From Patiria pectinifera (taxonomy: Eukaryota > Echinodermata > Asteroidea > Valvatida > Asterinidae): a stretch of 64,000 nt of DNA. The stretch covers positions 558,001-622,000 of the forward strand of contig CM057150.1 in NCBI GenBank assembly GCA_029964075.1, given 5' to 3'. Below are positions 10,980-22,066 of this stretch, in pieces (position 1 is the stretch's first letter; every line of letters begins with the position of its first letter). Made by a program: the position numbers and the translations under genes. Below the pieces are notes generated by a model. It saw only the letters and a program-made list of their open reading frames with translations, was not told the origin of the DNA and ran no database searches.

Positions 10980-11031
10980 CAACCAAAAAAGCAGATACGA
11001 AGACAATTTGAAAAACTGCAAACTCTGCCAT
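10980..11031 (-). CDS. Gene A exon 1: start codon and signal peptide
   Basis: On the minus strand an ATG at 11031-11029 opens 17 codons, MAEFAVFQIVFVSAFLV, followed by a phase-1 GTGAGT donor at 10979. The peptide is a short, strongly hydrophobic stretch ending in small residues, as expected of a signal peptide. Its phase matches the Ig exon at 9303-9668, which continues GLRGQTVTV. A predicted cleavage near the join is plausible. The 5' UTR boundary is not visible; TSS lies somewhere above 11031 or at a further upstream exon. Confidence 0.72.
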
Positions 11032-12589
11032 TTTTCCTTCCTTGCCCTGTGAAATTTAAACATAATAAATTGGCCAATACATACATTGTACAATGCACGT
11101 GTACATCATTACATACCGGTCATGCCGGTACCACACACATTCTTGTTCCGTAACTGTAGGGATTACACGTGTTGTTCCATGGTATTATTGGGACCCAAGA
11201 CACTATGGGAACGGCAGAAAGTCTCCATACCGGTACATGTAACTCAGTCCTACATAATATTCTCTAACATTGAAAAACTTCAATAACCATCACCCCATTC
11301 ATGCCATTGCGGTGACGGCCTTACCACGCGCATGTGTGTAAACATAAACACCTTCAACCATGGACCCTCTATTGTCCCTCTTTTGTTTGTACATGTACCA
11401 ATTTTTTTGAAGAAGACCTCCCAAATGTACATGTATGTTTTGTACACGATCGTCAATGGTGGACCTTCGGCCAATTGTGGACCCTATTGTCTGTCCTCTA
11501 TTGTTAAACGTCCACCGGGAATTTGGATATTTGTGTACATGCGCAGGGAGTCACCCCTATTGTCCCTCTTAAATACTTTAGAAGACAGAGGTCTCTAATA
11601 TGTTGTAGTACACACGCCTCGGAAAGAATACAACCTCATTCCCCAGGGGTACAATCTTGCTCACCATGTTGGTTCCAATCATGCCCGGCACAATCTCACC
11701 CCCTTAACTTGTTCAATTTTAATGTGCCATTATTTGGGAGATTTTAATTAGGACTGTGCCCTCTTGTGCGTGCTCTTCACTCGCGTCCGGGTACTTCAGA
11801 GAGCTAAAAAGATGTTGGAATGACAGGCAACATCAACTGCAAATGGTGCACTTTGCCAAAGTTGACGCATGCTCAATAGATGATTAAAGCTCTAGTCTGG
11901 TTCCCTTTTGACTACAATATATTTGAGGGTGGGCTGGGAAACAGTCTGGTAAATATCGGGGACATCATAGGGTACCAAGTGTGACGCCATTTAGAACCAG
12001 AAAGTGTAGTGAAAATGAATGGAGTGAGCGTGCATGTTGGTTTACGGGATGAATCACGCGCCAATGTCTTTTAAACACATTTTGTGCTCGTGATTATCAC
12101 TCCAGTACTCAACATTGTACATGTACATGTATGTACATGTATGCTGTTTCAAATGCGCCAGAATTCATCGCCGAATTACCATGATTTTTCACGATTAGAC
12201 CTCTTCAGGTACGATATTCAACGTTTTTTTGTTATAGCAGTCATACTACAATGTAAAGCTGGGATGATTTTCAAGTGACAAAAGAATTGCGATTGATTTT
12301 TGGCTCTCGTAGCAATGGAAATATCCATGCACAGAATATGTACAACTTTTGTGTGACTGATAATACGGAGATATACATGTACGGTAGTCCAGTATTTCGC
12401 ATTTAGGGGACTAGGGTAACACTACACAGTTTGCCAAAGTTTAATGAGAATGAAAGTTTCAGATTTGCGTCGGAAAATTTTTCAGATGCCGGACAGGCGT
12501 TTTTTTCCTATTGTTCATTATTCATTAATTGAGTGAAAAAAATCGATCTCTCGACTGTCTTCTACAGCTTGATGGTGGTGGATGCCATC
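11032..12589. other. 5' flank of gene A, no gene seen
   Basis: Open frames here (11086-11747, 12084-12278) have no recognisable domain, signal peptide or splice context. TACATGTA palindromes are dense (11385-11425, 12115-12140). The promoter of gene A should lie in or beyond this stretch, but no TATA box or initiator can be assigned. Confidence 0.5.
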
Positions 12590-13460
12590 ACACGCAGCGC
12601 CACGAGTCTAGTCTAGACAACACAGTCCTAAAAACCAACATTTTCCATCGGATTTCACCTTCAAAACGGCCTCCAAATTACTAGATATGCCACCTGAGGT
12701 ACAAGTAGACATCGATAACTAAGATGGTTGAACTGAAGTTTACTTACGATCCGAAAAAAAAGTGAAATTTTCCGTTCACTTCGGAGAGCTCCCCTCGCGA
12801 TCTTGAACACGTTAAATTTCCGATCGTGTTTAATGTTTGAACGACGCGATTTCTTGTACATGCCCAGCGTAAATTCAATGGTCCCCGTATCCTGTGTGCG
12901 ATTCCGTTACCGAGCGCGCGCGATGCATCGATTATGATAACGAGTCACGTTTGTAAACACATACATGTTCATTTCGAACTGTAAAAGGGAATCGGGAACC
13001 AGCTTGAACTGGTACCCGCCATTAAAGCTGCGCTAGTTCCCGACTCCCTATTATCGTTGGAAATGCACATGTGTTTACAAACGTGATCCAGTCTACTCAT
13101 TATCATAATCGATGCATCGCGCGCACTCGGTAACGGAATCGTGACTCGGGATACGGGGACCATCGAATGTACGCTGGGCATGTAGAAGAAATCGCGTCGT
13201 TCAAACATTAAACACGATCGGAAATTTAACGTGTTCAAAAACGTGAGGGGAGCTCTCCGAAATGAACGGAAAATTTCACTTTTTTTCGGATCGTAAGTAA
13301 ACTTCAGTACAACCATCTTAATTATCGATGTCTACTTGTACCTCAGGTGGTATATCTAGTAATTTGGAGGCCGTTTTGAAGGTGAAATCTGATGTTTTTT
13401 GTTGGAAAATGTTGGGTTTTTTTGACTGTGTTGTCTAGGTCGCGGTATTAGCTTGGACCT
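12590..13460. mobile_element. Fold-back element with long inverted arms
   Basis: Sequence from about 12620 (CATTTTCCATCGGATTTCAC) is repeated in inverted orientation up to about 13410, with arms of roughly 380-400 bp meeting near 12990-13020. Landmarks are GGTACAAGTAGACATCGAT (left) and ATCGATGTCTACTTGTACC (right), and the GCGCGCGCGATGCATCGAT region. It has no transposase. A related arm lies at 40440-40990. Confidence 0.8.
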
Positions 13461-13744
13461 TACTATCGCCAGACATGTCCAAATGTTAAAACAAGGCGAT
13501 AAGTATGGTCCAAGTTACTCGGACTAGCTCGCCGCATGCAGTAGTTGCTCGGGAAACAAATCACAGCCGTCCGGCGCGGACGGCCGGTAACGCTGGGAGG
13601 CCTACTAAAAACAATCAGTATTATAAATTTATACCATGAAGCTATAATAGCAGTATACTGAACAAAAAAAAAGAATGTTATGTTCAACAACAAAATACAA
13701 ACAGTAGCAATCCAGCATGGAAATGTATATAGCAAAGAAATTTA
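13461..13744. other. Spacer between the fold-back and the duplicated block
   Basis: It starts with a small palindrome (TAGCTTGGACC..GGTCCAAG, 13450-13515) that is also present at 40908-40975. The rest has no counterpart at the 39-41 kb locus and no coding sequence. Confidence 0.45.
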
Positions 13745-14060
13745 CCTGCAAACATTTGTGAAATCAAAGCCGTATTATTTACAAAACATGCTCCATCGTT
13801 TTTAGTCACAACAAAATCAATTCAATGCCACGAAGTACATGCATGTTCGAAGCGGCCGTGCGTGGGGCTGTAATAAACAGTGTACTCTGTGCGTGATGAA
13901 ACGGTGCTGTCACTCAGCTGATAAGAGTGCAGGGGATTAGCAGCATTATCTGATAACAGGGGCTGGTTTATTGACAAAGGGATTAGCAACATAACAGTGT
14001 ACCGCTAGAAGTACTGTTTTCTTTCCGAGTTTAAGGGTCCAAACTCGGAAAGCCGGTAGC
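13745..14060 (-). repeat. Inverted duplicated block X', copy 1
   Basis: This block is the inverted counterpart of 39370-39667. Shared landmarks include CGGCTTTCCGAGTTT, the TCAGCTGATAAGAGTGCAGG segment, the TGTAATAAACAGTGTACTC segment, CATGCATGTACTTCGTGGCA (minus strand here) and TTTGCAG followed by GTAAATTT at the inner end. The last motif is a splice-donor-like site conserved in both copies. Here the ATG-initiated frame (ATGCATGTACTTCG) stops after twelve codons, so it does not encode the leader seen in copy 2. It lies upstream of gene A and could be an untranslated first exon or promoter segment. Confidence 0.7.
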
Positions 14061-14313
14061 AGCACTTGTACGTGATAATGGCACTTTTTCGAAAATGTGA
14101 CTAATCTTACTTAACGATTGTACCCTGATTTTTGCCTAACAAATATTAGTCAATCAGCTGAGACAAAAAGGCAAACAATTAGTCAAAATTGCTTGACTAC
14201 GCTAAAGTAGTCATTTTGACTAATATTTGTGCCCAAATGACTAATTTATGTTACATTAACAGTGTAGGGTTGATGTAAGACTCCAGCTCTCGCAGCCATA
14301 CAGAAGTACTGTC

Positions 14314-14511
14314 TTGAGCAACTGTAGCTATAAAGAAGCGAATTTTAATGCTTGCGGTCAGTGGCCGTGTCACTCAAAGAGCCAGCTATTTGACCTCAAT
14401 TCCTTGTCCCGAGGTCACCCACGCATGGCCCAAAAGCCTACGCGACATCAAGACTACAGAAAAAACACGAAACGTACCTGGATTCATGCACTGTTTGGCC
14501 AAGATGACTAG
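14314..14511 (+). other. Possible exon ending in a strong splice donor
   Basis: Sequence ending GATGACTAG is followed by GTAAGTG at 14512, a strong consensus donor. Two forward frames are open across this interval, one starting at 14314 and one including an ATG near 14347; neither shows a known domain. It could be a 5' exon of an unrecognised plus-strand transcript or a chance donor. No partner exon was found. Confidence 0.2.
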
Positions 14512-14519
14512 GTAAGTGA

Positions 14520-15660
14520 AAAGTTGAAAGTGTGTGCTTTATTTTGATACCAAATATAACCGCTTTTGACAAAAATAAAGTGTTGTTACGACTTGTCAAA
14601 CAAAAATCACACTTTATAGCAACAAAAGTGAGAGCCGATAGTTTTTTCGGTGTACATTCGATTCTTAATTAAAAAAGGCCAAAAGAAAATGGCAAGATTT
14701 TGTTTTAGATGGATACATTTATTTCGATGCTACATAAAGGATGATACATAATGTTATATTTTCAAATTGCCAATACCAACATAGATATATTTACAACAGT
14801 GAACATTAATTAAATGGCAGCATCTAGGTCCGGGGTGAAGCATCAGCTTTTGTTCCCCAGCCCATGGACAGACAGACAAGTGACAGACATACATGGAAAG
14901 ACAGAGCACAGACGCAGGTGTAAGACAAGGCCGTTATTATCCTTTTTACATTGTTTTAAAATGCAATTAAAAAATGATATTTTTTTTCAGTTTTCTAGCA
15001 AAAATAGAGAGAGTTGGTGATAATTTAAAAGAGTCATCCAGACTAAAGAGTGCCACGTTGGACAACACTATTTTTGGACAATAACGTTCTACTCTAATTA
15101 CCATACAGATATTTCCTAGTTAAGTACTGCCATGGTTATTATATGAATGAATGTTTGAAGTAAGTGTAAACCAGGGGTTAAACCAAGCATGCAATGCACG
15201 ATTCATACATATATATTTATACATACATTTTCCTAAGTTAATGTGTGGGCACGTAACCTCCATCCACATACCGGCTCCCCGGATACAGGGTTATATTTAG
15301 ATTGACCTATGTTGTTTTTACGTGTGATCTATGCAAATGTGGCTGAAAAAAACGTGAGGGAGTTGAGACCAGTTTAAGCCAGGTAGAATGCTTATTAAAC
15401 GAAGTCAACCGGTGGGATGAAAGTGAACCAGTTAATTATACTGCCAGCTAATCCACCCTGCTCTGATGTTTATCCCGTTTTCAAGGTTGAAAGTTATCCC
15501 ATGTGGTTTTTCCGTGAGATTTCCCGTGAGATTTTCCCGTGAGATTTTCCCGTGCGATTTCCTTGTGGTTAATAAAGAACAAAATAAGGAAGGAAATAAA
15601 TGGTAATGCCTAGTGCATCCATACATGGGCGTCTTGTGTCCTGATTACATGTAATAATGA
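14520..15660. other. Non-coding stretch
   Basis: No gene is seen. A short tandem repeat, CCCGTGAGATTTT in three to four imperfect copies, lies at about 15505-15560. Confidence 0.5.
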
Positions 15661-15720
15661 ATGAAGAGGGTCATGCGATCTACGTGGGGATCTACCCGAT
15701 GTTCCCCAATACCGATAGGC

Positions 15721-15778
15721 TTAGGCTTAGGGTTAGGGTTAGGGCTAGGGTTAGGGTTAGGGCCAGGGTTAGGGTTAT
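15721..15778 (+). repeat. Interstitial telomere-like TTAGGG array
   Basis: About nine units of TTAGGG with GGGCTAGGG and GGGCCAGGG variants run in one direction. They are flanked on both sides by related sequence (GTTCCCCAATACCGATAGG before and GGGGAACATCGGTATTGG after). The flanking inverted motif suggests that the array is part of a dispersed repeat and not a chromosome end. Confidence 0.8.
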
Positions 15779-15899
15779 GGTATATTGGTAGGGATTTCGG
15801 GGAACATTGGTATTGGGGAACATCGGTATTGGAGATCAAAGGTATGCACCCTCTGCATGTACATAAACATGGGCCTACATGTCTTAGTAAATTAACAAT

Positions 15900-17460
15900 A
15901 ATCACATGGATAATGAGGTAAACAAATTGGTACTGGGTGTAAGTAGCTTTAACACTTAATCACTAAGGAACAAATTATAGTCTTAATTAGGACTTATAAC
16001 ACTTAAACGTTACTGAGTATGTAAAACTGATCATATAACGCTGTTAACATGTACATGTATTTATCATTATACACACATAAGAGACACATTCTTGGCAGGC
16101 TTGAAGCCTGCCGGTAATGCTGAGCCTGCATACTGCCAAAGTTCAGTGGCATCCCTAACTTTTTCTCGTGCAAATAGGACCCATTTTGGACCCTAATTTT
16201 ATCAAATCTGCTCTTAGATAATAGCCCAAAAGCTAGGGAGATGATCCTTTGCTATATTCGCACGATTCCAACGATTTTTTACTAGACGGTCCTTTTTTTA
16301 CAAAAAATTGTACGGGCACTTTTTATGCAAATTAACGACTCGCGTAGAAATTTTTGAAACCATAAGCAAAATTATTGCGCCCGCTGTCGGTCTTATAGCG
16401 CCATTCTGATCAACAGGATAACTTGGGATGGGATAACAAGGATAACTTGGGATGGAATTTGAGTCAACCTGGGTTTATTTTAACAGAAAAATGGGTCAAC
16501 TTTGGATCGGAAAATACTGCAACGAAAGTGTGGACAAAAATGTGATTGGTAACTAAGGATATGATTGAGGGCGCGCTACATGCTGACCGGTAGTAAGGCC
16601 TTGATTAGCATAAATCACAAGAGGGCGCTAGTCAGTTTAACCATTAGGGATGCAACCCTGCAAATAAATTCCCATAGACACTAGTGCTGAATTCCCATAC
16701 TTCAAAATTCTTTTAAAAATACTCAGAACTCTCACAGGTCAACATAATGACCAACATGTCATCTTTCGTTTTCTTTTCATTTTTTGGTGGGTTGACCATT
16801 GACTTTTCGAGACATTCTCACCCAAAAAAGACGACCCCTATTTCCCCCGGAGCGGAAAAAATGCCATCTTGAAAAACGATCCCTCCACAACTTGGCAAAA
16901 TAGCGCCACTTTCGAGCCCAATAGCATCCAAAATGCTCAAAATTGGAAGCCCCAAGTCCGGGCCAGAGTTTCTCTACCATATCTCTTCAATTCCCCAATT
17001 TTACGGCGCTCAGAACTCTCTAATGTAGAATATTTTGAGGGTGAAACTTTTATTCATGAGCTCGGCGGATGGATTTAGGCCTATTACCGGTGTGCACCCT
17101 TAGATACTGCTTTCTGACAGTGGCACTTGTTAACTCAATGTCCCTTCGCTCTAGAGACAAGTAGGTCCATAGTTTTCAAAGGTTTTCTTCTACATTTTCT
17201 TATTATGATTGTATAAGAGCTACAATTATGTGTAAGTGGAAGTTCCTTTGAGCATATCATATCATTTACGGGTGTAATTAATCCGTAACAGCATTTTGTT
17301 GAGGGTGCAATAATATTTTAGAGACGCTTGGTGGTGTGTCTCCAGAGGGCACAGTGTATCAAATCGCGTGGTAAAGTACGCGAGTTCATACGCTGTGCGC
17401 TGTGAGTATGGGTGTAAGTACAACGTGAGAACAAAGAAATGTCTCCACAGGAATACAAAT
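15900..17460. other. Non-coding stretch
   Basis: No supported exon. A short duplication of GGATAACTTGGGATGG is visible at about 16418-16456. Open frames at 16777-17078 are without domains. Confidence 0.5.
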
Positions 17461-17466
17461 TCCAGA

Positions 17467-17546
17467 ATGGGTGTGGGTGTGTGTGGGTGGGTGGGTGTAC
17501 GTGGGGGTGTGTGTGTGTGGGTGTGGGTGTGTGTGTGTGTGGGTGT
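17467..17546 (+). repeat. GT-rich microsatellite
   Basis: An interrupted (GTGTGG)n and (GT)n array of about 80 bp. The long Thr-His and Gly-Val frames over it are translations of the repeat. Confidence 0.9.
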
Positions 17547-17932
17547 CCTTTGACCGCCATTGTGTGTACACATTCACCATGTATTTTGACCGCAGTGTTG
17601 TCTTGTCTTATTTTTCCGCAGGCAGTATGTAGGCGCGGTCTACTGAGACCTTCATTTATTGCACCTGGGGATTTTTACTGGATCTTTTTCCTGATGATCT
17701 TTTAGTTTAGATCTTTTGGCTGTGGGGATCTTTACCACACTGGATCTTTTTCCTGAGGATCTTTTCATCTTTATTTCGTGTACAGATCTTTAACGGGATT
17801 TTTTTCAACTCTGATTTGCTGATGTATGCTTAATTAACTGCTGATGATTGAATAAATTCTCCATTAATTGTTGAAGTTATAGTCTGGTGATGCTGTGTAA
17901 TTCATCTAGATAGCCTCCAAGTTCCAACACAC

Positions 17933-18199
17933 TTATCCTAATTTAGTTTGGGATCGAACTCCCTTCATCATGCTGTGACACTGCAGTACTAAAATCACTT
18001 CATTAAGATGATACAGGACAGTGAATTTTAACAATTTTAAAGTCGCAAATAGAGGCCCAGAGTGTTCACAATAGCCAGTTTTAAAAACTACTCGATGTGC
18101 ACGTTTCTGTAGAGTAAGCAGTTTGTTGCATTTAGGAGTAGGACAACCCCTAGTCAGAATTGAGTAATTTAAATACGGTAAAACAAAAGAGTTGTACAA
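17933..18199 (-). pseudogene. LINE ORF2 C-terminal fragment
   Basis: Reads MYNSFVLPYLNYSILTRGC followed by LLTLQKRAHRVVFKTGYCEH and HLNEV, the usual region downstream of the RT in CR1/L2-type LINEs. It is a separate frame from the RT segment at 18509-18852. Confidence 0.65.
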
Positions 18200-18508
18200 G
18201 GTTAGTAATATGCTACTAGGTAAAAAAATATTTTAGAGGGTTCATTATACCAATATATTTGATATTTTAGCTGTTATAACGTCTATACGAGTCCAAGTTA
18301 AGTGTTCGTCAATATGTATTTCCAAAATGTAGTACCCTTAACCTGATCAAGATGAGTATCATTTAAAATTATAGGAACAGACCGAGTGTACTTGTGGCTC
18401 GCTAGCACAAAATATAATTTGATTTGAGAACGTTTATGCATAATTTATTGGCTAAAAGCCAAGTGGTGATATTCTGGAGCTCAAGATTAAGGCTCTGTTC
18501 CGCTAAGT

Positions 18509-18852
18509 CTACATTTTGTCAGTGTATAATAAACTTGTGTCATCTTCAAATAAGCAAAATGTAATAATATCTGAAGTGTTGCAGATGTTATTAATGTACA
18601 AGATAAACAAAAACGGACCTGATACAGAGCCCTGTGGTACACCGCAAGTTATAGGCTGTTCTGTAGATTTTACAGAATTATACAAGACAAACTGGGATCT
18701 TTCACATAAGTAACTTTTAAACAAGTCTAAGGCTATTCCTCGGATACCATAATGTTCTAATTTACAAATCAAGATATCATGGTTAACTGTATCAAATTCT
18801 TTCGATAAATCCAGAAAGATACCAATAGACAAATGAATGTCATCTATATCAG
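18509..18852 (-). pseudogene. LINE reverse transcriptase palm fragment
   Basis: Contains the motif-A region IGIFLDLSKEFDTVNHDIL, the segment LEHYGIRGIALDLFKSYL, and GVPQGSVSGPFLFILYIN (motif B). The catalytic YADD-equivalent reads CLFEDD: the alanine is replaced by glutamate, consistent with decay. The frame continues into the inserted SINE at its start. Confidence 0.8.
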
Positions 18853-19135
18853 GGGAGTCAGGTTGGCGTAGCGGTACTTTCCCCGCCTTCCACCGCTGTG
18901 TCTCGGGTTCGAATCCCGCCTGGGCCAATGATGTGGATTGGGTTTTCAGTCCCTACCTGATTCCGTGGGTTTTCTTCAGAATATTCCTCTGGGCTTTTTC
19001 TCCCACCGCTAAAACTGTAATTTCTTTTGATTGTCTTCTCTCTACATGTTTTTTTCAGGCTTTCGAGCTACAGTGCTAAGGGTACTTTTGAGGAATCCTT
19101 GGTTTCATTACCAGAAAGAAATAAAATAAATGAAA
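18853..19135 (+). mobile_element. tRNA-derived SINE inserted in the LINE
   Basis: A tRNA-like head shows an A box, TGGCGTAGCGG (about 18863), and a B box, GGTTCGAATCC (about 18907), at the normal distance for an internal Pol III promoter. A non-tRNA body follows, then an A-rich tail, AAATAAAATAAATGAAATAA, at about 19110-19142. It lies opposite in strand to the host LINE and splits its RT frame. Target duplications were not clear. Confidence 0.8.
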
Positions 19136-19374
19136 TAAAAAAATACACAATTTGTTAACTACATGAGATGTCGCTAAATCAGTATAAATGATATTTATCG
19201 TGTATATATTAACTTTTCAAATAGTTTCGAAAATGTTGATAAAACAGAAATGGGTCCGCATAGTATTATATCCAATATCATGTTTCAAGCCTTTTTTATA
19301 TATCGTTACAACCTGAGCTATTTATAACCCACCTGGAAAAATTCCAACTGTTAGGGATTTATTGAAGATGTCAG

Positions 19375-19677
19375 TCAGTGGTTTAGCCAAAAATGCTTGG
19401 CCTGTTTAATAACCAAAGAATTCAATTCATCAAATACAGGGGCCTTTCCTGGAGAAATTTTGTTCAGAGTGTCCACAATCTCTTCTTGCGTAATGGGAGT
19501 CAAAAAGAGTGAATTCGAACGCATTTTACCTAGGAATGCCTCAATGGGAGTATTACATAATTGTAGCTCACTGGCAAGTTTGCTTCCTCTGTCAACAAAA
19601 TACGTGTTAAAGGCGAAAGTAATTTCTTTGTTATCAGCGATTTTGTTACTACTAGTACAGACATACGTAGGGTTCAC
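19375..19677 (-). pseudogene. LINE ORF2 fragment, RT N-terminal region
   Basis: Motifs FAFNTYFVDRGSKLA, LTPITQEEIVDTLNKI and SPGKAPVFDELNSLVIKQ match the segment preceding RT motif A in CR1/Jockey-type LINEs. Confidence 0.7.
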
Positions 19678-19707
19678 TTTTTGTTTACGCCTAATTGAGT
19701 AGTGATT

Positions 19708-20073
19708 TTATAAGTTTTCAAGTACCTTTAATGTTTTTGTTTTTTTTGGATTAATTTCTTTGCTTAAATAATTTGTCTTTGATGATTTTATAATAGAGTT
19801 GAAATTATATATGTATTTATACAAAGTATAATTAAATTTGTTCTGTGAAGTATGGTTGTTGTTTTTTAGAAACGTCTTGTACGAGTGGTTTTTCCTCTTA
19901 ATAGAGTTGTAGATAACCTCGGACATCCACGGAGACTTTGATTTATCATAACGATACTTAACTTCAACCACATGAAAATGTCCGTCATAGAGTTGTTCAA
20001 CGTGAGCCAAGAAGTTATTACACATGCAATGGATATCAATCATTGACATTATACAAATCCCAATCAGTCTCAT
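19708..20073 (-). pseudogene. LINE ORF2 fragment, endonuclease-RT linker
   Basis: KSKSPWMSEVIYNSIKRKNH and YKTFLKNNN are typical of the linker between endonuclease and RT. The frame ends before the next fragment, so this copy is broken. Confidence 0.65.
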
Positions 20074-20773
20074 TCAGATCATGAGTACACACTTGTGTGT
20101 TTCGGCATGTGTATCGCCACACCCGTACAACCAAGTCATTTGGTGTGTATAGGCTCCTTACATCAATATGGATAGTTCAGACGACGTTTTCCTTCTGACT
20201 AAAAGTATATTTTGCAGTGACGGCGGAAAATCTGACAGTGTAGATGCATTGGTAATTTTCGGTAGCAAATTTTCACGCAGACGGTCCTGTTCATGCATAT
20301 ATGGGGAACAATTGTCCGACGTGTTCAAAGTGTGGATTCGTAATCCACATTTTGTGACCAGTGTAAGAGTTTCGTAGATCCAAATCAACACTTTTCACAA
20401 TAGTGTGACGTCATAGCAATGGTTAAACTTTGTACAGCCCCGCAGTCCCAACTAACTATAGTCCGTGGGACGAGGCCTTTTTTTCGCTCGTTACGCGATC
20501 TGGTTTTCCGAATTTTTTCTAATATTTCTCATTCTATTTATCAAAAATAGAAAGCGCTAACAAACCATGTTCCCGCATTCGTGGGTGGTTTGGGACTTCA
20601 CAAATGAATTTTAATTAACATCAAATTCGAGGTTACAGCCAAAATATCGTTAGACAAATATAACGCCCGAGTGAGGATAAAAATCAACCAATAACGTGCA
20701 AGGTTTGTGTTGCGTCGCCAAAGAACCAATCAAATTGCACGTTCTATATACGTCGACAAGAGGCGAGTCCAAC

Positions 20774-21116
20774 ATGGCGTCGTCCATGTCGTCGGAAGCA
20801 AGTACCGAGTCCGAGACCGCAGCGGAGACAGAAGGTGAAAATGCTCCAAAATCATCAGTTCAGTGTCTCATGCACTTTCCGACTGGAAAGGGTGAAGTGC
20901 AGTTATTTACGGAGCACAGCTGGTCACGTTTCCTTGAGTATACCGACGTCTGGAAGGTCTTCACAAAAGGACCGCAAGCCGAGATAGCAAGGGCCAAGCC
21001 AAGGCAGTTCATCGCCAAAACATGCGCCACGTCAGCCGGCGCAAGTGTTGCTACGGATCAGCATGATCAGCCCGTCAGTATGCGGCCACGATCCTAGAGA
21101 ATGCCGGTCATCATCG
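20774..21116 (+). pseudogene. Transposon gene exon 1, N-terminal zinc module
   Basis: Begins at an ATG in good context (CCAACATGGCG) and reads MASSMSSEASTESETAAETE, then VQCLMHFPTGKGEV and EHSWSRFLEYTDVWKVF. This layout (CLxH then SW..F) recalls the N-terminal module of a widespread uncharacterised transposon protein family. The starting frame stops at 21097. A donor at 21117 (CATCG then GTGAGA) and continuity with exon 2 (..HHR-SCYSQYTDKSK) require a different frame, so a frameshift or stop lies near 21064. Possibly a decayed copy. Confidence 0.5.
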
Positions 21117-21983
21117 GTGAGATACAAATCGTACACTTCCCTTCACTTCGAGATTGTGTAATATAAATGTCTAGTAAAAAAGTTACAACGCCATGTTCAC
21201 GGGTCTAGTCCATGACCAGATGACTTGACTATTTTATGATCATGATGATCGAGATAAAATAAGGGCAAGGGCATTAAGGGGGGGGGGCTCTGAAAATTCA
21301 TGGCATAGGGGGGCCTGCATGCACAGTACGTGTAGATTTTTATGCCTTCCTAAAACTACTAAAGCCCCTGTCATCATGGTCATACTACATGGAGCCTCCT
21401 TTGCGTATCCTAATTCCTTATGAGTTCCTTATCAAAATTTTTCAATACGCAGCCGTACGCTCAAAACGTCAATTTTTTTTGGATTACTTTGACTTATGTG
21501 CGACGCACATGTAGCGTACAAGTAACGAATTCAGCCCATCCATTGCGTATGAGACGCGTATGTGTTGCGTATGCAGTGCACAACGTTATTTTTTGGGCTG
21601 CGAATAGGTCAGTATGCAGTGCGCATGCCGAGCGTAACATATAGCGTACTCATAACGCACTCGACCGATGCGGGACCGATGCGCTGCGTATTTATAACTT
21701 ATGACCTGCGTAACAGCGTATGCAGCGTAGTTTTGTGCATGCCAAAAACTATCCTGTGTACTGGGCCGTACCATGCGTATATATGCGTACATAAAACCTA
21801 CACAAAACGATAGAGATGCATATGAGGTGCGTATTGTGCGTACGACTGCGTATGAAAAAAATGTCAATGCGCAACTCATAAGGAATTAGGATGTTAGTGC
21901 CTTGCAATTGTGTAGTCATGGTAGGCCTATTGGTCATGTTGGTACTATGTAAATGTAAACCTCCACATTTTCTTTCTGTATAG
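21117..21983. other. Intron with nested MITE
   Basis: Bounded by GTGAGA and TTCTGTATAG. It contains poly-G near 21275 and the nested element at 21408-21891. No other coding sequence. Confidence 0.5.
21408..21891. mobile_element. MITE rich in GCGTA motifs, 19-bp TIRs
   Basis: TCCTAATTCCTTATGAGTT at 21408-21426 is inverted exactly near 21873-21891. Between the ends, GCGTA or TACGC occurs about every 10-20 bases. A close relative lies at 30131-30432, with the end ..CTCATAAGG and CCGCGTATCC extended by a CAGGGCCCTGTCACACTTCC-type outer end on the minus strand. Sequence left of 21408 (CCCCTGTCATCATGG, GCGTATCC) suggests the full terminus starts near 21365. Confidence 0.7.
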
Positions 21984-22066
21984 GTCATGCTACAGTCAGT
22001 ACACTGACAAGTCCAAGGTGAAGAGAGTAGTTCAAGCCCAGCAAAAAGAGAAGTCTAAAGTTGCAG
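21984..22066 (+). CDS. Transposon gene exon 2
   Basis: Acceptor TTCTGTATAG and donor GTACAT enclose 83 bp with a phase 2 start and phase 1 end. It encodes SCYSQYTDKSKVKRVVQAQQ and a few more residues, including the conserved H-R-S-C-Y..YTDKSK region formed across the junction with exon 1. It supports the transposon protein family call. Confidence 0.6.

Larger units (their letters stand above)
17933..20073 (-). mobile_element. Degenerate LINE, CR1/Jockey-like
   Basis: Minus-strand fragments in order match a non-LTR retrotransposon ORF2. The linker is at 19708-20073 (SPWMSEVIYNSIKRKNHSY), the RT N-terminal region at 19375-19677 (FFxTPITQEEI-like, ISPGKAPVFDELNS), RT fingers and palm at 18509-18852, and the post-RT region at 17933-18199 (MYNSFVLPYLNY, LLTLQKRAHRVV). 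Frames are interrupted by frameshifts and by a SINE at about 18853-19135. I place it among CR1/L2/Jockey-type LINEs from motif style; the exact clade is uncertain. No intact endonuclease was identified upstream. Confidence 0.8.

Noticed and set aside
15721-15778. A true chromosome end
   Set aside because: The array is short, degenerate and lies within ordinary sequence on both sides.
15645-15921. Gly-Leu and Pro-Asn repeat frames
   Set aside because: They are translations of the TTAGGG array on each strand.
17262-17705. Thr-His and Gly-Val-rich frames
   Set aside because: They come from the GT microsatellite at 17467-17546.
18857-18930. A functional tRNA gene
   Set aside because: A and B boxes are present, but a complete cloverleaf was not evident and a SINE body with an A-rich tail follows.
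20158-20391. LINE ORF1 or endonuclease upstream of the RT fragments
   Set aside because: The frame has no recognisable motif and is separated from the linker fragment; not enough to assign.
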